DNA of 47,034 bases from Oscillospiraceae bacterium. GTDB lineage: Bacteria; Bacillota; Clostridia; Oscillospirales; Oscillospiraceae. Positions within the stretch are counted from its first letter, which is position 1; every line of letters starts with the position of its first letter. Below the pieces are notes generated by a model. That model was not told where the DNA came from, searched no databases, and saw only the letters and a list, made by a program, of their open reading frames with translations. Both the position numbers and the translations under genes were made by a program. The stretch covers positions 1 to 47,034 of the forward strand of contig JAITFS010000086.1 of assembly GCA_031281195.1 (NCBI GenBank), written 5' to 3'. Below, one piece after another: positions 28,820 through 38,083 of this stretch.

Positions 28820-31171
28820 TTACTTCCGAAATCTTACATATCCGCATACTATCAATACTGTTGCAAGCATACAGAACATAAATACCATAAGATTTCCCGG
28901 AGTTGCCGATATGTAAGAACCGCTCCAACACATAAGGAACATCAAAAATACACCTAATGCAGCAGAAACAACTGATAATATTGTTGCAAGCCAGGAAGCT
29001 GCTCTTAATAATCTACCACCTGTCACAGCATCAGCAAACGGTCCAAAACCCTCTCTGATAAGAATTGATGCCATACGCCCCTGCTTACCCGAATAAGGAT
29101 TTGATATAGAATACGAATCCTTTACAGGGATAAAAACAAAACTTTCAAACGGCACTTTGAACTTTTGTCCGACCATTGCAGGGGTTATGTTAAAATCTCT
29201 CATTGCAAAATATAAATCTATACGCCATTTCAGCATTGTAATCAGAGCATTTTGTACTGATGGAAGCGGTTTATATTCTACAGTAAACATTGCGGTAAGT
29301 TCATTATTTACTGCTGTATAAATTGCATTTTTCATATTAACATCATCAGGTACCATTACACCGATTAAATTCATAAACGCCGCTGAACCGGTTGATATTG
29401 ATTCTCCACGTATAACAGCACCAACACCACTCTCATGACATTCAAATTTTTCTATCCTAAGCGGACTCATTCCTTGATTTTTTAATACCTCTGTAAATAA
29501 TGTCGCAAGCCCTGAGCCTGATGAAATTATTAAGCTTGCAGTATAACGTATTGCTTTATCTGATGCTACACCGTCATAAACCTTTACACCACTGAGTCTT
29601 AGAGTGCCTGCCGGAAATAAATCATCGTCTGTTACACATACGCCGTCTGTGTAGCTGATATCATCTGCTCCACCCCAGCCTGCGATTGAAACACCTGATC
29701 TTTTTGAAGCCTTTGCAACAATAGCATAAGGCACAGAAAACGATAGTAATGCAGAAAACGGAGCTGCCGCTGCAAGCAACGCTGCCATTATATGGAGCGA
29801 GTTTTCAACTGCTCCGCTTACAATTACAATAAGTATTGTAAGTAATAAAACTGCAACTAATAATGCCGGTGCGGCATAACGGTATAGATGCTCGGAGATG
29901 TCGGGATGCATAAGATTATTATAGAAACCCTCAGTTCTGTTATACGCCTTTTTTAGTACGGATTTGCTAATATCAGTATTGTACTCTGCTTGCACACCAT
30001 AAGGCTCTGCTGAGCCGGCTGCTGTTCTAAGTGTGTCCGTCATTGCACGAAGTTGGAATCTTTCACCATAAGTTGCGCACACCAATGTTATAGCAGAAAC
30101 TGCACAAAACGGCAGCATAAGTGCTGTGCCGCTGACTATGGTAAATGTTGCAGAGGCTAATGATAATACGCAGGAAAAGAGTATTAAGGTCTCAGCATTT
30201 GGTGACCCGCGCATTAAGAAATCGACACCTCTTATTAACACATCTACACACAGCATCATAACAATAAGCTGTAAAACCATAAGTGTACCTGCTGCGTGTT
30301 CTAAGCTTGTGCCTATTCCAAATGGTACAATCATTCCTGCTTCAAAAACAAATGTTATAAGAAGCATCAAAAATGCTATAGCTGTTGCAGGCATTAAACG
30401 TAATGATATTGAGTTACATATTTTTGCAAACTTAACAGCGGCATCTCTTAGTCTTGGTTCTTCATAAACTTCCTCTGTAAAATCTTGCTCAAACTCATCT
30501 TGTTCGTCCACAACACTATGATCAATAATTACAGAACTGTCTTTCTTTTTTGTGTCCAGTGGTGAGGTATGAACTAATGTATCCTGTGACATAAAATCAA
30601 ACGGTAGATTTGTTTCTTTTACGGAGTCTGTTACCGTTTGATTTGACGCCGCTTCCTCAATAATTGTTGCAAAAGGAGTAACATTTTGTGCTCTGGTTGG
30701 TATTGCACCGTCATCTATTGGTGTTACGGTGATTGGTATATCATCAAATTCAGAAAACTCAGGCTCGACATATTTTGGTTCAGAATCTAAGATGAAAATA
30801 TCAGTTTCATCATCCTGGTCTGCATAAGGTGAAACTTCTGATGGTACAAACTTAGATGCCATTTCGTTATATTGTTCAAGTGAAATATGGTCTGTTAACG
30901 GTTGCTCTAAAGGCAAGTTTTGAGATAGTGTAGGTTGTTCTACATTTATATCTATTTGCGGTTGTTTTGGCCCGGAAATTTCCGCAGCTTCTCTTAAAAT
31001 TCTTTCAGCTTCAGCTTCAAGAATCTCAGGTGGTGTTCTTTTTTCATCATTAATAAACGCTGAACCCTTTATTTCAGCCAAAATTGATTCAAGAGAGAAT
31101 GAATCTGAATCTTTAGCTGATACACTGCTTGTTTCTAAATCATAAGAGAAATCATTATTATTTTCTGACAC
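28820..31171 (-). CDS. Multi-TM membrane protein, degenerate P-type-ATPase-like, with long acidic N-terminal region
   Basis: ~240 aa low-complexity acidic N-terminus, then TM pairs; DDISYTDGVCVTDDDLFPAG at the place of the P-type DKTGT; late GSAAFMNLIGV...LTAMFTVEY...MRDFNITPAMVGQKF resembles the P-type N/P region. Confidence 0.6.
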   Translation of the reverse strand: MSENNNDFSYDLETSSVSAKDSDSFSLESILAEIKGSAFINDEKRTPPEILEAEAERILREAAEISGPKQPQIDINVEQPTLSQNLPLEQPLTDHISLEQYNEMASKFVPSEVSPYADQDDETDIFILDSEPKYVEPEFSEFDDIPITVTPIDDGAIPTRAQNVTPFATIIEEAASNQTVTDSVKETNLPFDFMSQDTLVHTSPLDTKKKDSSVIIDHSVVDEQDEFEQDFTEEVYEEPRLRDAAVKFAKICNSISLRLMPATAIAFLMLLITFVFEAGMIVPFGIGTSLEHAAGTLMVLQLIVMMLCVDVLIRGVDFLMRGSPNAETLILFSCVLSLASATFTIVSGTALMLPFCAVSAITLVCATYGERFQLRAMTDTLRTAAGSAEPYGVQAEYNTDISKSVLKKAYNRTEGFYNNLMHPDISEHLYRYAAPALLVAVLLLTILIVIVSGAVENSLHIMAALLAAAAPFSALLSFSVPYAIVAKASKRSGVSIAGWGGADDISYTDGVCVTDDDLFPAGTLRLSGVKVYDGVASDKAIRYTASLIISSGSGLATLFTEVLKNQGMSPLRIEKFECHESGVGAVIRGESISTGSAAFMNLIGVMVPDDVNMKNAIYTAVNNELTAMFTVEYKPLPSVQNALITMLKWRIDLYFAMRDFNITPAMVGQKFKVPFESFVFIPVKDSYSISNPYSGKQGRMASILIREGFGPFADAVTGGRLLRAASWLATILSVVSAALGVFLMFLMCWSGSYISATPGNLMVFMFCMLATVLIVCGYVRFRK

Positions 31172-31175
31172 AACT

Positions 31176-31907
31176 TCACCTTCTTTGCCTTACTGCTTCA
31201 TATAGGAGTAGTGCTGCTGAAACTGATGCGTTGAGTGATTTTAGCTTACCTTCCATTGGGATATTAATCTTAAAATCACAATTCTCACTAACTAATCTGC
31301 CTAAACCTTCACCCTCAGAACCAATTACTAATGCTGTTGACCCTGTAAGATCGGTTTCCCATAGTGTCTGCTCGCCTTCCGGACTTGCTCCATAAATCCA
31401 AACTCCGGCATCCTTTAAATCTTTAATTGCTGCTGTTATGTTTGTGACACGAGCTATTTTTGTGTGAAATATCGCTCCACTTGATGCTTTTGCAACTGTT
31501 GCGGTTAATCCTGCACTTCTTCGCTTTGGTATAATTACACCGTGAGCTCCGGCAGCTTCAGATGCTCTAATAATAGCTCCAAGATTATGAGGGTCGGAAA
31601 TCTCATCACATATTACTATAAGTGGAGATTCACCTTTTTGCTTAGCATTTTCTAAGATATCCTCTATTGATGCGTATTCGGTTTGTGCAACTACTGCAAT
31701 AACACCTTGATGTGAGTTTGTGACACTGAGAGAATCCAGCTTGCGTTTGTCAGCTTCAACAACTGTTATACCAACTGCACGTGCCTTTGATGCTATATGT
31801 TTAAGTGTAGTATCAATTTCACCAACTGCTAAAAATATCTTATCAATATTTACTTCGGCGCGCAACGCTTCAATAACTGCGTTTTTACCCTCAATAATAT
31901 TTTCCAT
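31176..31907 (-). CDS. rlmB: 23S rRNA (guanosine-2'-O)-methyltransferase RlmB, SPOUT/TrmH family
   Basis: EGKNAVIEALRA; DPHNLGAIIRASEAAGAHGVIIPKRRS; IGSEGEGLGRL; NIPMEGKLKSLNASVSAALLLYE. Confidence 0.95.
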   Translation of the reverse strand: MENIIEGKNAVIEALRAEVNIDKIFLAVGEIDTTLKHIASKARAVGITVVEADKRKLDSLSVTNSHQGVIAVVAQTEYASIEDILENAKQKGESPLIVICDEISDPHNLGAIIRASEAAGAHGVIIPKRRSAGLTATVAKASSGAIFHTKIARVTNITAAIKDLKDAGVWIYGASPEGEQTLWETDLTGSTALVIGSEGEGLGRLVSENCDFKINIPMEGKLKSLNASVSAALLLYEAVRQRR

Positions 31908-33062
31908 CTACATATAATTCTTAAGAGTATCAACCATGTCTAGTTTTTCCCAAGAAAAACCATCTCTGCCAAAATGACCATAAGAAGCTGTTTCTTTATA
32001 TATTGGTTTTAAGAGATCGAGCTTTTCAATAATTTTTGACGGACGGAAATCGAAGTTTGCTTTTACTATATCAGCGATTTGCTCGTCAGTTTTTACACCT
32101 GTCCCTCTTGTATCAATAAGAATAGAAACAGGCTGAGCAACACCGATTGCATAAGCAAGCTCTATTTGACAAGCTCTTGCAAGACCTGCGGCTACAATGT
32201 TTTTAGCAACATAACGTGCCATATATGCAGCACTGCGGTCAACCTTTGATGGATCCTTACCTGAGAATGCACCTCCACCATGACTTGCATATCCACCATA
32301 GGTGTCAACAATAATCTTACGTCCTGTAAGCCCTGAGTCACCAACCGGTCCGCCTATAACAAAACGCCCTGTTGGATTTACATATATTTTTGTGTCCTTT
32401 GTGATTAAGCTTGCAGGAATTATCGGCTTTATTACACATTCTGTGATTGCTTCGCGTAAATCTTCAATTTCTATATCAGGATCGTGCTGTGTTGAAACAA
32501 CAACTGCCGGTACACTGACAACTTTTTTATTTTCATCATATTCAACTGTAACCTGGCTTTTTCCATCCGGTCTTACAAATGTAAGCTCACCGTTTTTTCT
32601 GACAGTTGCAAGTCTTTTTGTTAGTGCGTGTGCCATAGATAAAGGAGCAGGCATTAACTCCGGTGTTTCATCACATGCAAAACCAAACATCATTCCCTGG
32701 TCACCGGCACCTTCTTCATCCTTGTCATCTTGTGCATGATTTACACCCATTGCTATATCCGGGCTTTGCTCGTCAATAGTTGTCAGAACCGATGAACCTT
32801 GATAATCAAATCCAAGCTCCGGTTTTGTATAACCGATTTCTTTAATAGTGTTACGTACAATGTGTGGTATATCAATATAACCACTTGTTGTAATCTCACC
32901 CATAACAAGCACAAGACCTGTTGTGCAAATTGTTTCACATGCGACACGTGAATACTTGTCACCGGCTAATAGTGCATCAAGCACTGCATCTGATACTTGG
33001 TCGCAAACCTTGTCGGGGTGTCCTTCTGTTACTGATTCTGATGTGAAAATTCTGTTTGACAT
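31908..33062 (-). CDS. metK: S-adenosylmethionine synthetase
   Basis: [69 protein letters not shown]. Confidence 0.98.
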   Translation of the reverse strand: MSNRIFTSESVTEGHPDKVCDQVSDAVLDALLAGDKYSRVACETICTTGLVLVMGEITTSGYIDIPHIVRNTIKEIGYTKPELGFDYQGSSVLTTIDEQSPDIAMGVNHAQDDKDEEGAGDQGMMFGFACDETPELMPAPLSMAHALTKRLATVRKNGELTFVRPDGKSQVTVEYDENKKVVSVPAVVVSTQHDPDIEIEDLREAITECVIKPIIPASLITKDTKIYVNPTGRFVIGGPVGDSGLTGRKIIVDTYGGYASHGGGAFSGKDPSKVDRSAAYMARYVAKNIVAAGLARACQIELAYAIGVAQPVSILIDTRGTGVKTDEQIADIVKANFDFRPSKIIEKLDLLKPIYKETASYGHFGRDGFSWEKLDMVDTLKNYM

Positions 33063-33118
33063 GTTGCTTTCTCCTTTTGAATTATGAATAATTGTAATTT
33101 ATTTTTAACAAATCACCC

Positions 33119-33191
33119 GCCCTCTGCGGAGGGCACCCTCTTTGCTAAAGAGGGCATAAGAGTCCCCTACTCCCTATTCCCTGCTCCCTAA
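33119..33191. repeat. Composite intergenic repeat: two GC-rich hairpins plus four ~7-nt TCCCTAY units
   Basis: GCCCTC-TGCG-GAGGGC (33119-33134); CCCTCTTT-GCT-AAAGAGGG (33136-33154); CCCCTAC/TCCCTAT/TCCCTGC/TCCCTAA (33164-33191). Confidence 0.75.
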
Positions 33192-34574
33192 CGGAACATA
33201 CTCTTCATCCAAAGCTATCGCCTTGTACGCAGGGCGTATTATTTTATTACTACCCCAATATTCCTCTATTCTATGAGCACACAAACCTGACATCCTTGAT
33301 GCAGCAAAAAGCGGTGTGTTTAATTCTTGTGGTATACCAAGCATTTTATATACAAAACCAGAATACATATCTACGTTTGCACATATTTTTTCTTTTCTAC
33401 CCTTTACTCTCTCAAATGCATCCGGTGCCAATTTTTCTACAGTTTCCATTAGTTGCAGCTCGTCTTGAAGACCTTTTTCTTTTGCTAATTTCCGTGCAAG
33501 TTCTTTTAATATAACTGCTCTCGGATCGGAAATTGTATAAACAGCATGCCCCATGCCGTATATAAGTTTATCACCACTACCTGCTTCACCGTTTAGTATT
33601 TTACAAAGATAATTCGTTATTTCATCTTCGTCATTCCAGTCTTTTACATCTTTTTTGATATAGTCAAACATCTCAACAATATTTTCATTTGCTCCACCAT
33701 GACGAGGTCCTTTTAGAGCGCCGATTGCAGTTGAGATTGCTGAATATATATCAGTACCCGATGATGTGAGTACACGGCATGCAAATGTAGAGTTATTACC
33801 ACCGCCATGTTCGGCGTGTAATACCATACATAAATCAAGTAGTTTTGCTTCCTCTTTAGTAAAACTTTTATCATGGCGAACTGAATACAAAAAGTTCTCT
33901 GCTGTAGATAATCCCGGTTGCGGTCTATGAAGATAAAGACCTTCTCCATCGAAATAATGACGCTTTACAGCATAAGAATGGGCTGCAATTATAGGTGTAC
34001 ATGCAAGTAGATGAAATACTCTAAGCAGTTCACGTTCAATATCACGGTCATTTGTTTCCGGATATTCGTCAAAAGAATAGAGAGCCAATATACTACGTGC
34101 CATTTTATTCATTATGTTTTTGCTTGGTACAGGAAGAATAATTTCTTCAGTAAAGTTTTTTGGTAGCTCACGAAACTCCTCAAGCATATCTATAAATGTT
34201 TTAAGTTCTGTTTTGTCAGGTAGTTTTCCAAAAATGAGTAAGTATGTAGTTTCTTCAAATCCCGGACGGTCATCTTTTAGGAATCCATTTACAATATCTG
34301 CAACATTAATGCCACGGTAATAAAGTTTTCCCTCCATTGCAACTTTTTCACCATCACGCATATAGTAACCTTGTGTGCTTCCAACTCTGGAAACACCTGC
34401 TATAACGCCTGTCCCATCTGCGTTTCTGAGACCTCGTTTAATCTCCGGTCCATTGTTGCGTTGCTTATCACTCTTTATTTGTTCTAAGAGTGAAATTGCG
34501 TTTTCATGTATAAACTCACCGTAGTTGGATTTCTCTGATGACATCCTATTTGCATCTCCTTTGCAAGATTGCAC
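33174..34574 (-). CDS. Citrate synthase
   Basis: LYYRGINVADIVNGF; LHAEHGGGNNSTFACRVLTSSGTDIYSAISTAIGALKGPRHGGANE; GMGHAVYTISDPRA; DMYSGFVYKMLGIP. Confidence 0.96.
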   Translation of the reverse strand: MQSCKGDANRMSSEKSNYGEFIHENAISLLEQIKSDKQRNNGPEIKRGLRNADGTGVIAGVSRVGSTQGYYMRDGEKVAMEGKLYYRGINVADIVNGFLKDDRPGFEETTYLLIFGKLPDKTELKTFIDMLEEFRELPKNFTEEIILPVPSKNIMNKMARSILALYSFDEYPETNDRDIERELLRVFHLLACTPIIAAHSYAVKRHYFDGEGLYLHRPQPGLSTAENFLYSVRHDKSFTKEEAKLLDLCMVLHAEHGGGNNSTFACRVLTSSGTDIYSAISTAIGALKGPRHGGANENIVEMFDYIKKDVKDWNDEDEITNYLCKILNGEAGSGDKLIYGMGHAVYTISDPRAVILKELARKLAKEKGLQDELQLMETVEKLAPDAFERVKGRKEKICANVDMYSGFVYKMLGIPQELNTPLFAASRMSGLCAHRIEEYWGSNKIIRPAYKAIALDEEYVPLGSRE

Positions 34575-34623
34575 AATTAGAGTAAATAGCTTAAAACTGA
34601 TTATAATCTAAGCTTTGACCGAT

Positions 34624-34687
34624 ATAATACTATATTTAATACAAAATGTCAAAAATATTTGACTGTGGTTTCTCTTTTGCTTATACT
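34624..34687. promoter_or_regulatory. Back-to-back divergent promoters for citrate synthase (-) and lgt (+)
   Basis: Minus: TTGACA (34647-34652) N17 TATTAT (34624-34629). Plus: TTGACT (34659-34664) N17 TATACT (34682-34687). The -35 boxes are 6 bp apart. Confidence 0.65.
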
Positions 34688-34708
34688 GTCTAACGAGGGG
34701 GTGATAAC

Positions 34709-35653
34709 TTGATAACGATTTTTAATGATCCGACAATAACATTTCCGCTTTTTGGAGAAGGTTTTTCACTTGATATTCCGAGATTTTTTACAATATTCGG
34801 GTTCAATATTTATTACTATGGATTGTTTATAACACTTGGATATGCAACCGCATCATTTTATCTAATCAAACGCGGGGATTTATTTGGACTTAAAACTGAC
34901 AATATATTAGATTTGCTCTTGATAACAGTACCTTGCGGAATAGTTGGAGCAAGAATATATTATATGCTCTTTAATTTTGATAGTTTTTTCGCTCCCGGTC
35001 AGTGGGGAAATATACTGGCTTTCCGTGACGGTGGTCTTGCTGTATATGGTGGAATAATTGCATCAATGTTAGTTTTTATCATATATAGCCGGGTTAAAAA
35101 AATCCCACTTGGCAATTTATTTGATGCCGGTGGATTCGCTTTGCTTATTGGTCAAGCTATAGGTCGATGGGGTAATTTTGTAAATCGTGAAGCTTTTGGT
35201 GCTGAAACAGAATTACCTTGGAAAATGGGTTTAACTTTTAATACTGATAAAATGATGAATGGCGTATTTTACAATCGTGGGGTAACATACTATTTTCACC
35301 CGACATTTTTATATGAATCACTTTGGTGCGGACTTGGATTTTTGCTCATGCATATATTTTCGAAAAAATCCCATACAAAATATCCCGGTCAATACTTTTT
35401 GTTTTACGTAGTTTGGTATGGATTCGGGAGATTTATGATAGAAGGCTTACGAATGGACAGCTTGTTTATACCGGGTACAGATTTCCGTGCTTCACAATGG
35501 CTTGCAGCAATATCATGTATAACCGCTATCGGTTTATTAATATATAATCATTTTAGAATACGAAATAAAACCGGCGATATTGAAGCCGTCATAAACAAAT
35601 ATGTCAAAGAACCAAATGACACACCAAAAGAGGAAAAAGCAGATAAATCTTAG
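34709..35653 (+). CDS. lgt: Prolipoprotein diacylglyceryl transferase (TTG start)
   Basis: GLAVYGGIIASM; LIGQAIGRWGNFVNREAFG; HPTFLYESLWCG; SD AGGGGG upstream of TTG. Confidence 0.95.
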   Translation: MITIFNDPTITFPLFGEGFSLDIPRFFTIFGFNIYYYGLFITLGYATASFYLIKRGDLFGLKTDNILDLLLITVPCGIVGARIYYMLFNFDSFFAPGQWGNILAFRDGGLAVYGGIIASMLVFIIYSRVKKIPLGNLFDAGGFALLIGQAIGRWGNFVNREAFGAETELPWKMGLTFNTDKMMNGVFYNRGVTYYFHPTFLYESLWCGLGFLLMHIFSKKSHTKYPGQYFLFYVVWYGFGRFMIEGLRMDSLFIPGTDFRASQWLAAISCITAIGLLIYNHFRIRNKTGDIEAVINKYVKEPNDTPKEEKADKS

Positions 35654-35916
35654 TGTCTTGGATTCTGACTGACTGTGGCAACAGATTTTGTCATCAGTGT
35701 CATAAAGTCAATTTTGTGCTGAGGATCAAAATCATCAAGCTGAGCATATAATGCACCTTTGTCAGTGACTACATACTTAGGTTTGAGACTGTTTAACATA
35801 AGTGCAGTAACATTCATTCGGCAAAGGTCGCAATGGCAACAATCTGCTTCTTTAAACCATCTGTCAAGGTATAAAGAAACGGCTTCCTCTGTGTAGTTTC
35901 TTAGTTGCATATCCAT
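35650..35916 (-). CDS. ComFB-family protein
   Basis: NYTEEAVSLYLDRWFKEADCCHCDLCRMNVTALMLNSLKPKYVVTDKGALYAQ matches the late-competence ComFB domain pattern. Confidence 0.8.
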   Translation of the reverse strand: MDMQLRNYTEEAVSLYLDRWFKEADCCHCDLCRMNVTALMLNSLKPKYVVTDKGALYAQLDDFDPQHKIDFMTLMTKSVATVSQNPRH

Positions 35917-35943
35917 AAGATTACCTCACTTCACAAACAACCC

Positions 35944-36579
35944 TTACGATGCCAGTTCAACAGCTTTAGTAGCGGCAGAACCTGCATCCGGGGTGTATCC
36001 GTCGGCACCGATTTCATCAGCAAACTCTTGAGTTACCGGTGCACCGCCTATTAATATCTTCACTTTCCCTTTGTATCCTGCTGCGTGTATTGCATCAACT
36101 GTGTCTTTGAGTGCTGCCATTGTTGTTGTAAGTAGTGATGATGCTCCAACTAACTTACAGTCAGGGTTTTCTGCTAGTGCATCAACAAACTTTGAAGGTG
36201 GTACATCTACACCAAGATCAATAACTTCAAATCCTGCTGATTCAATCATAAGAGCGACAAGATTTTTTCCTATATCATGTAAATCGCCGGCAACTGTTCC
36301 AATAATAAACTTACCCATTTTTCCAAGACTATCATTTGTTAAATGCGGGCGTAAAACTTCAACGCCTTTTTTCATTGTTTTTGCTGCTACTAGCATTTCA
36401 GGAACAAAAACCTCGTTACGTTGAAACTTTGCTCCAATTACACTCATTGCAGCTATCATCCCCTCTTCAAGGATTAGGTTTGGATCTTCTCCGGCATCTA
36501 ATGCCTCCTGTACAAGTGCTTCAATAAGCTTTACTTTTCCGTTTTCAACAGTTGCTGCAATTTCAATTATCTTTGACAT
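35944..36579 (-). CDS. Corrinoid (B12-binding) protein of the MtaC/MtbC type
   Basis: Helical cap followed by GDLHDIGKNLVALMIESAGFEVIDLGVDVPPSKFV (DxHxxG) and ASSLLTTTMAALKDTVDAI, ILIGGAPVTQEFADEIGADGYTPDA. Confidence 0.93.
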   Translation of the reverse strand: MSKIIEIAATVENGKVKLIEALVQEALDAGEDPNLILEEGMIAAMSVIGAKFQRNEVFVPEMLVAAKTMKKGVEVLRPHLTNDSLGKMGKFIIGTVAGDLHDIGKNLVALMIESAGFEVIDLGVDVPPSKFVDALAENPDCKLVGASSLLTTTMAALKDTVDAIHAAGYKGKVKILIGGAPVTQEFADEIGADGYTPDAGSAATKAVELAS

Positions 36580-36694
36580 AGAAAAAACCTCCGATATTCC
36601 GATATTTAATGTTATTCTGTTTTGATAATTATATCATATATTTATTAATATGCAATTTATTTTAATTTTCTTCATTTTGTGTTATAATACCGGT

Positions 36695-38083
36695 ATGTTT
36701 AAGAAATTATCTGTTGTTTTATCATTAATAATGATTCTTCAATTATTTCCGTTATCGACTGCTAATGCATTTGATCCCTTTGGTGAAATTGTTGCAAGGT
36801 CAGCTATTCTTGCCGATATGGAAACAGGTTTAATCTTGTTTGAGAAGGATAGCCACTCACGGCAATACTCTGATGGGCTAACCCGGATTATGACCCTTTA
36901 TATCGCAGCACTTGCCGTAGAAAATAACGAAGTAAGCGATAATGAGCTAATTGTTATGACAGATACCGCCTGGGAAAACTTAGGAAACTACAATCCTGAC
37001 CAAAACCCGCCGCAAATCAGACCGGGCGAAACTATGACATTTATTGATTTAATGTATTCAGCGTATTCGGGTCGTTTTCCTGAGGCTTGTAATATGATAG
37101 CAATTAGAATTGCCGGCAGTATTGGTACTTATGTTTCTATGATGAATGAAAAAGCTACAGAAATAGGGTTAGAGAACACAAGATTTGTAAATACACATGG
37201 TCGTCATCACGAAAGTCAATACACAACAGCTTTTGATATGTTTACACTGTATAAGGAAGCTACAAGCAGTATGCTTTTTAATGAAATATCCGGCACCTTC
37301 AGGCATTATACCGAGCAGGTTGGTGATAATCCAATTCGTACAATCACAAGCTCAAACGATATGCTTAACCAAAACAGCAGATATTTCTACAGAGCATGTT
37401 TATCAGGTATCAGCAGTGCAACCTTTGAAGGTGGTTATTCGCTTGTTGCATCTGCTCTTGAGGATGACTTGACACTGGTTTCTGTTGTTCTTGGTTCAAG
37501 TGCGATTATGAATGACGATAATTCAACAAATATGAGAAACTTCACAGAAACACATCGGCTGTTTATGTGGGGATATGCACAATACGGATGGCGTGAGATA
37601 TTAAGAACAACTGACTTAATCGCACGAGTGCCGATTAAACATGGTGCAGGTGCAGATTTTGTAAATGTACGCCCAAATGAATCATTGGTTTTATTGCTTA
37701 GAAAATCAATCCCATCCGAGAGCTTTATCAGGGATATTAAACTCTTTTATGATGAAGACTATAACCCTCTGATTGCACCAATTGATGCAGGTATTGTACT
37801 CGGTGAGGTTATTGTATCTTACCAAAACACCGAGTATGCACGAATTGAACTTGTATCAAATACAGGTATAGACCTAAATGGCGTTGAGTTTATAAGATTG
37901 CAAATAGTTGCATTACTCTCAACACCACTTGTCCGTAATATTTTATTAATTTTATTATTAATAGTTCTTGCTTATATAGCTCTTGTGATTAGGTATAATG
38001 TTATTCGTGCAAAACGGTTAAAAAGGATAAGACTTGCAAAAGAAAACATTGTCAACGAACGACATCGTAATCCCAATGAATAG
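36695..38083 (+). CDS. D-alanyl-D-alanine carboxypeptidase-like (peptidase S11/DacF fold) with degenerate active site; start probably 36695
   Basis: Signal peptide; ILADMETGLILFEKDSHSRQYSDGLTRIMT; ETMTFIDLMYSAYSGRFPEACNMIA; TTAFDMFTLYKEA; C-terminal TM anchor, as in DacF-type proteins. Confidence 0.8.
   Translation: MFKKLSVVLSLIMILQLFPLSTANAFDPFGEIVARSAILADMETGLILFEKDSHSRQYSDGLTRIMTLYIAALAVENNEVSDNELIVMTDTAWENLGNYNPDQNPPQIRPGETMTFIDLMYSAYSGRFPEACNMIAIRIAGSIGTYVSMMNEKATEIGLENTRFVNTHGRHHESQYTTAFDMFTLYKEATSSMLFNEISGTFRHYTEQVGDNPIRTITSSNDMLNQNSRYFYRACLSGISSATFEGGYSLVASALEDDLTLVSVVLGSSAIMNDDNSTNMRNFTETHRLFMWGYAQYGWREILRTTDLIARVPIKHGAGADFVNVRPNESLVLLLRKSIPSESFIRDIKLFYDEDYNPLIAPIDAGIVLGEVIVSYQNTEYARIELVSNTGIDLNGVEFIRLQIVALLSTPLVRNILLILLLIVLAYIALVIRYNVIRAKRLKRIRLAKENIVNERHRNPNE

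Noticed and set aside
33063-33173. SAM riboswitch upstream of metK
   Set aside because: The region holds a composite hairpin repeat; no S-box-like conserved core was visible.
33164-33191. Telomere-like CCCTAA-type array
   Set aside because: Only four imperfect 7-nt units, internal to the chromosome; kept as a repeat, not as a telomere or CRISPR array.
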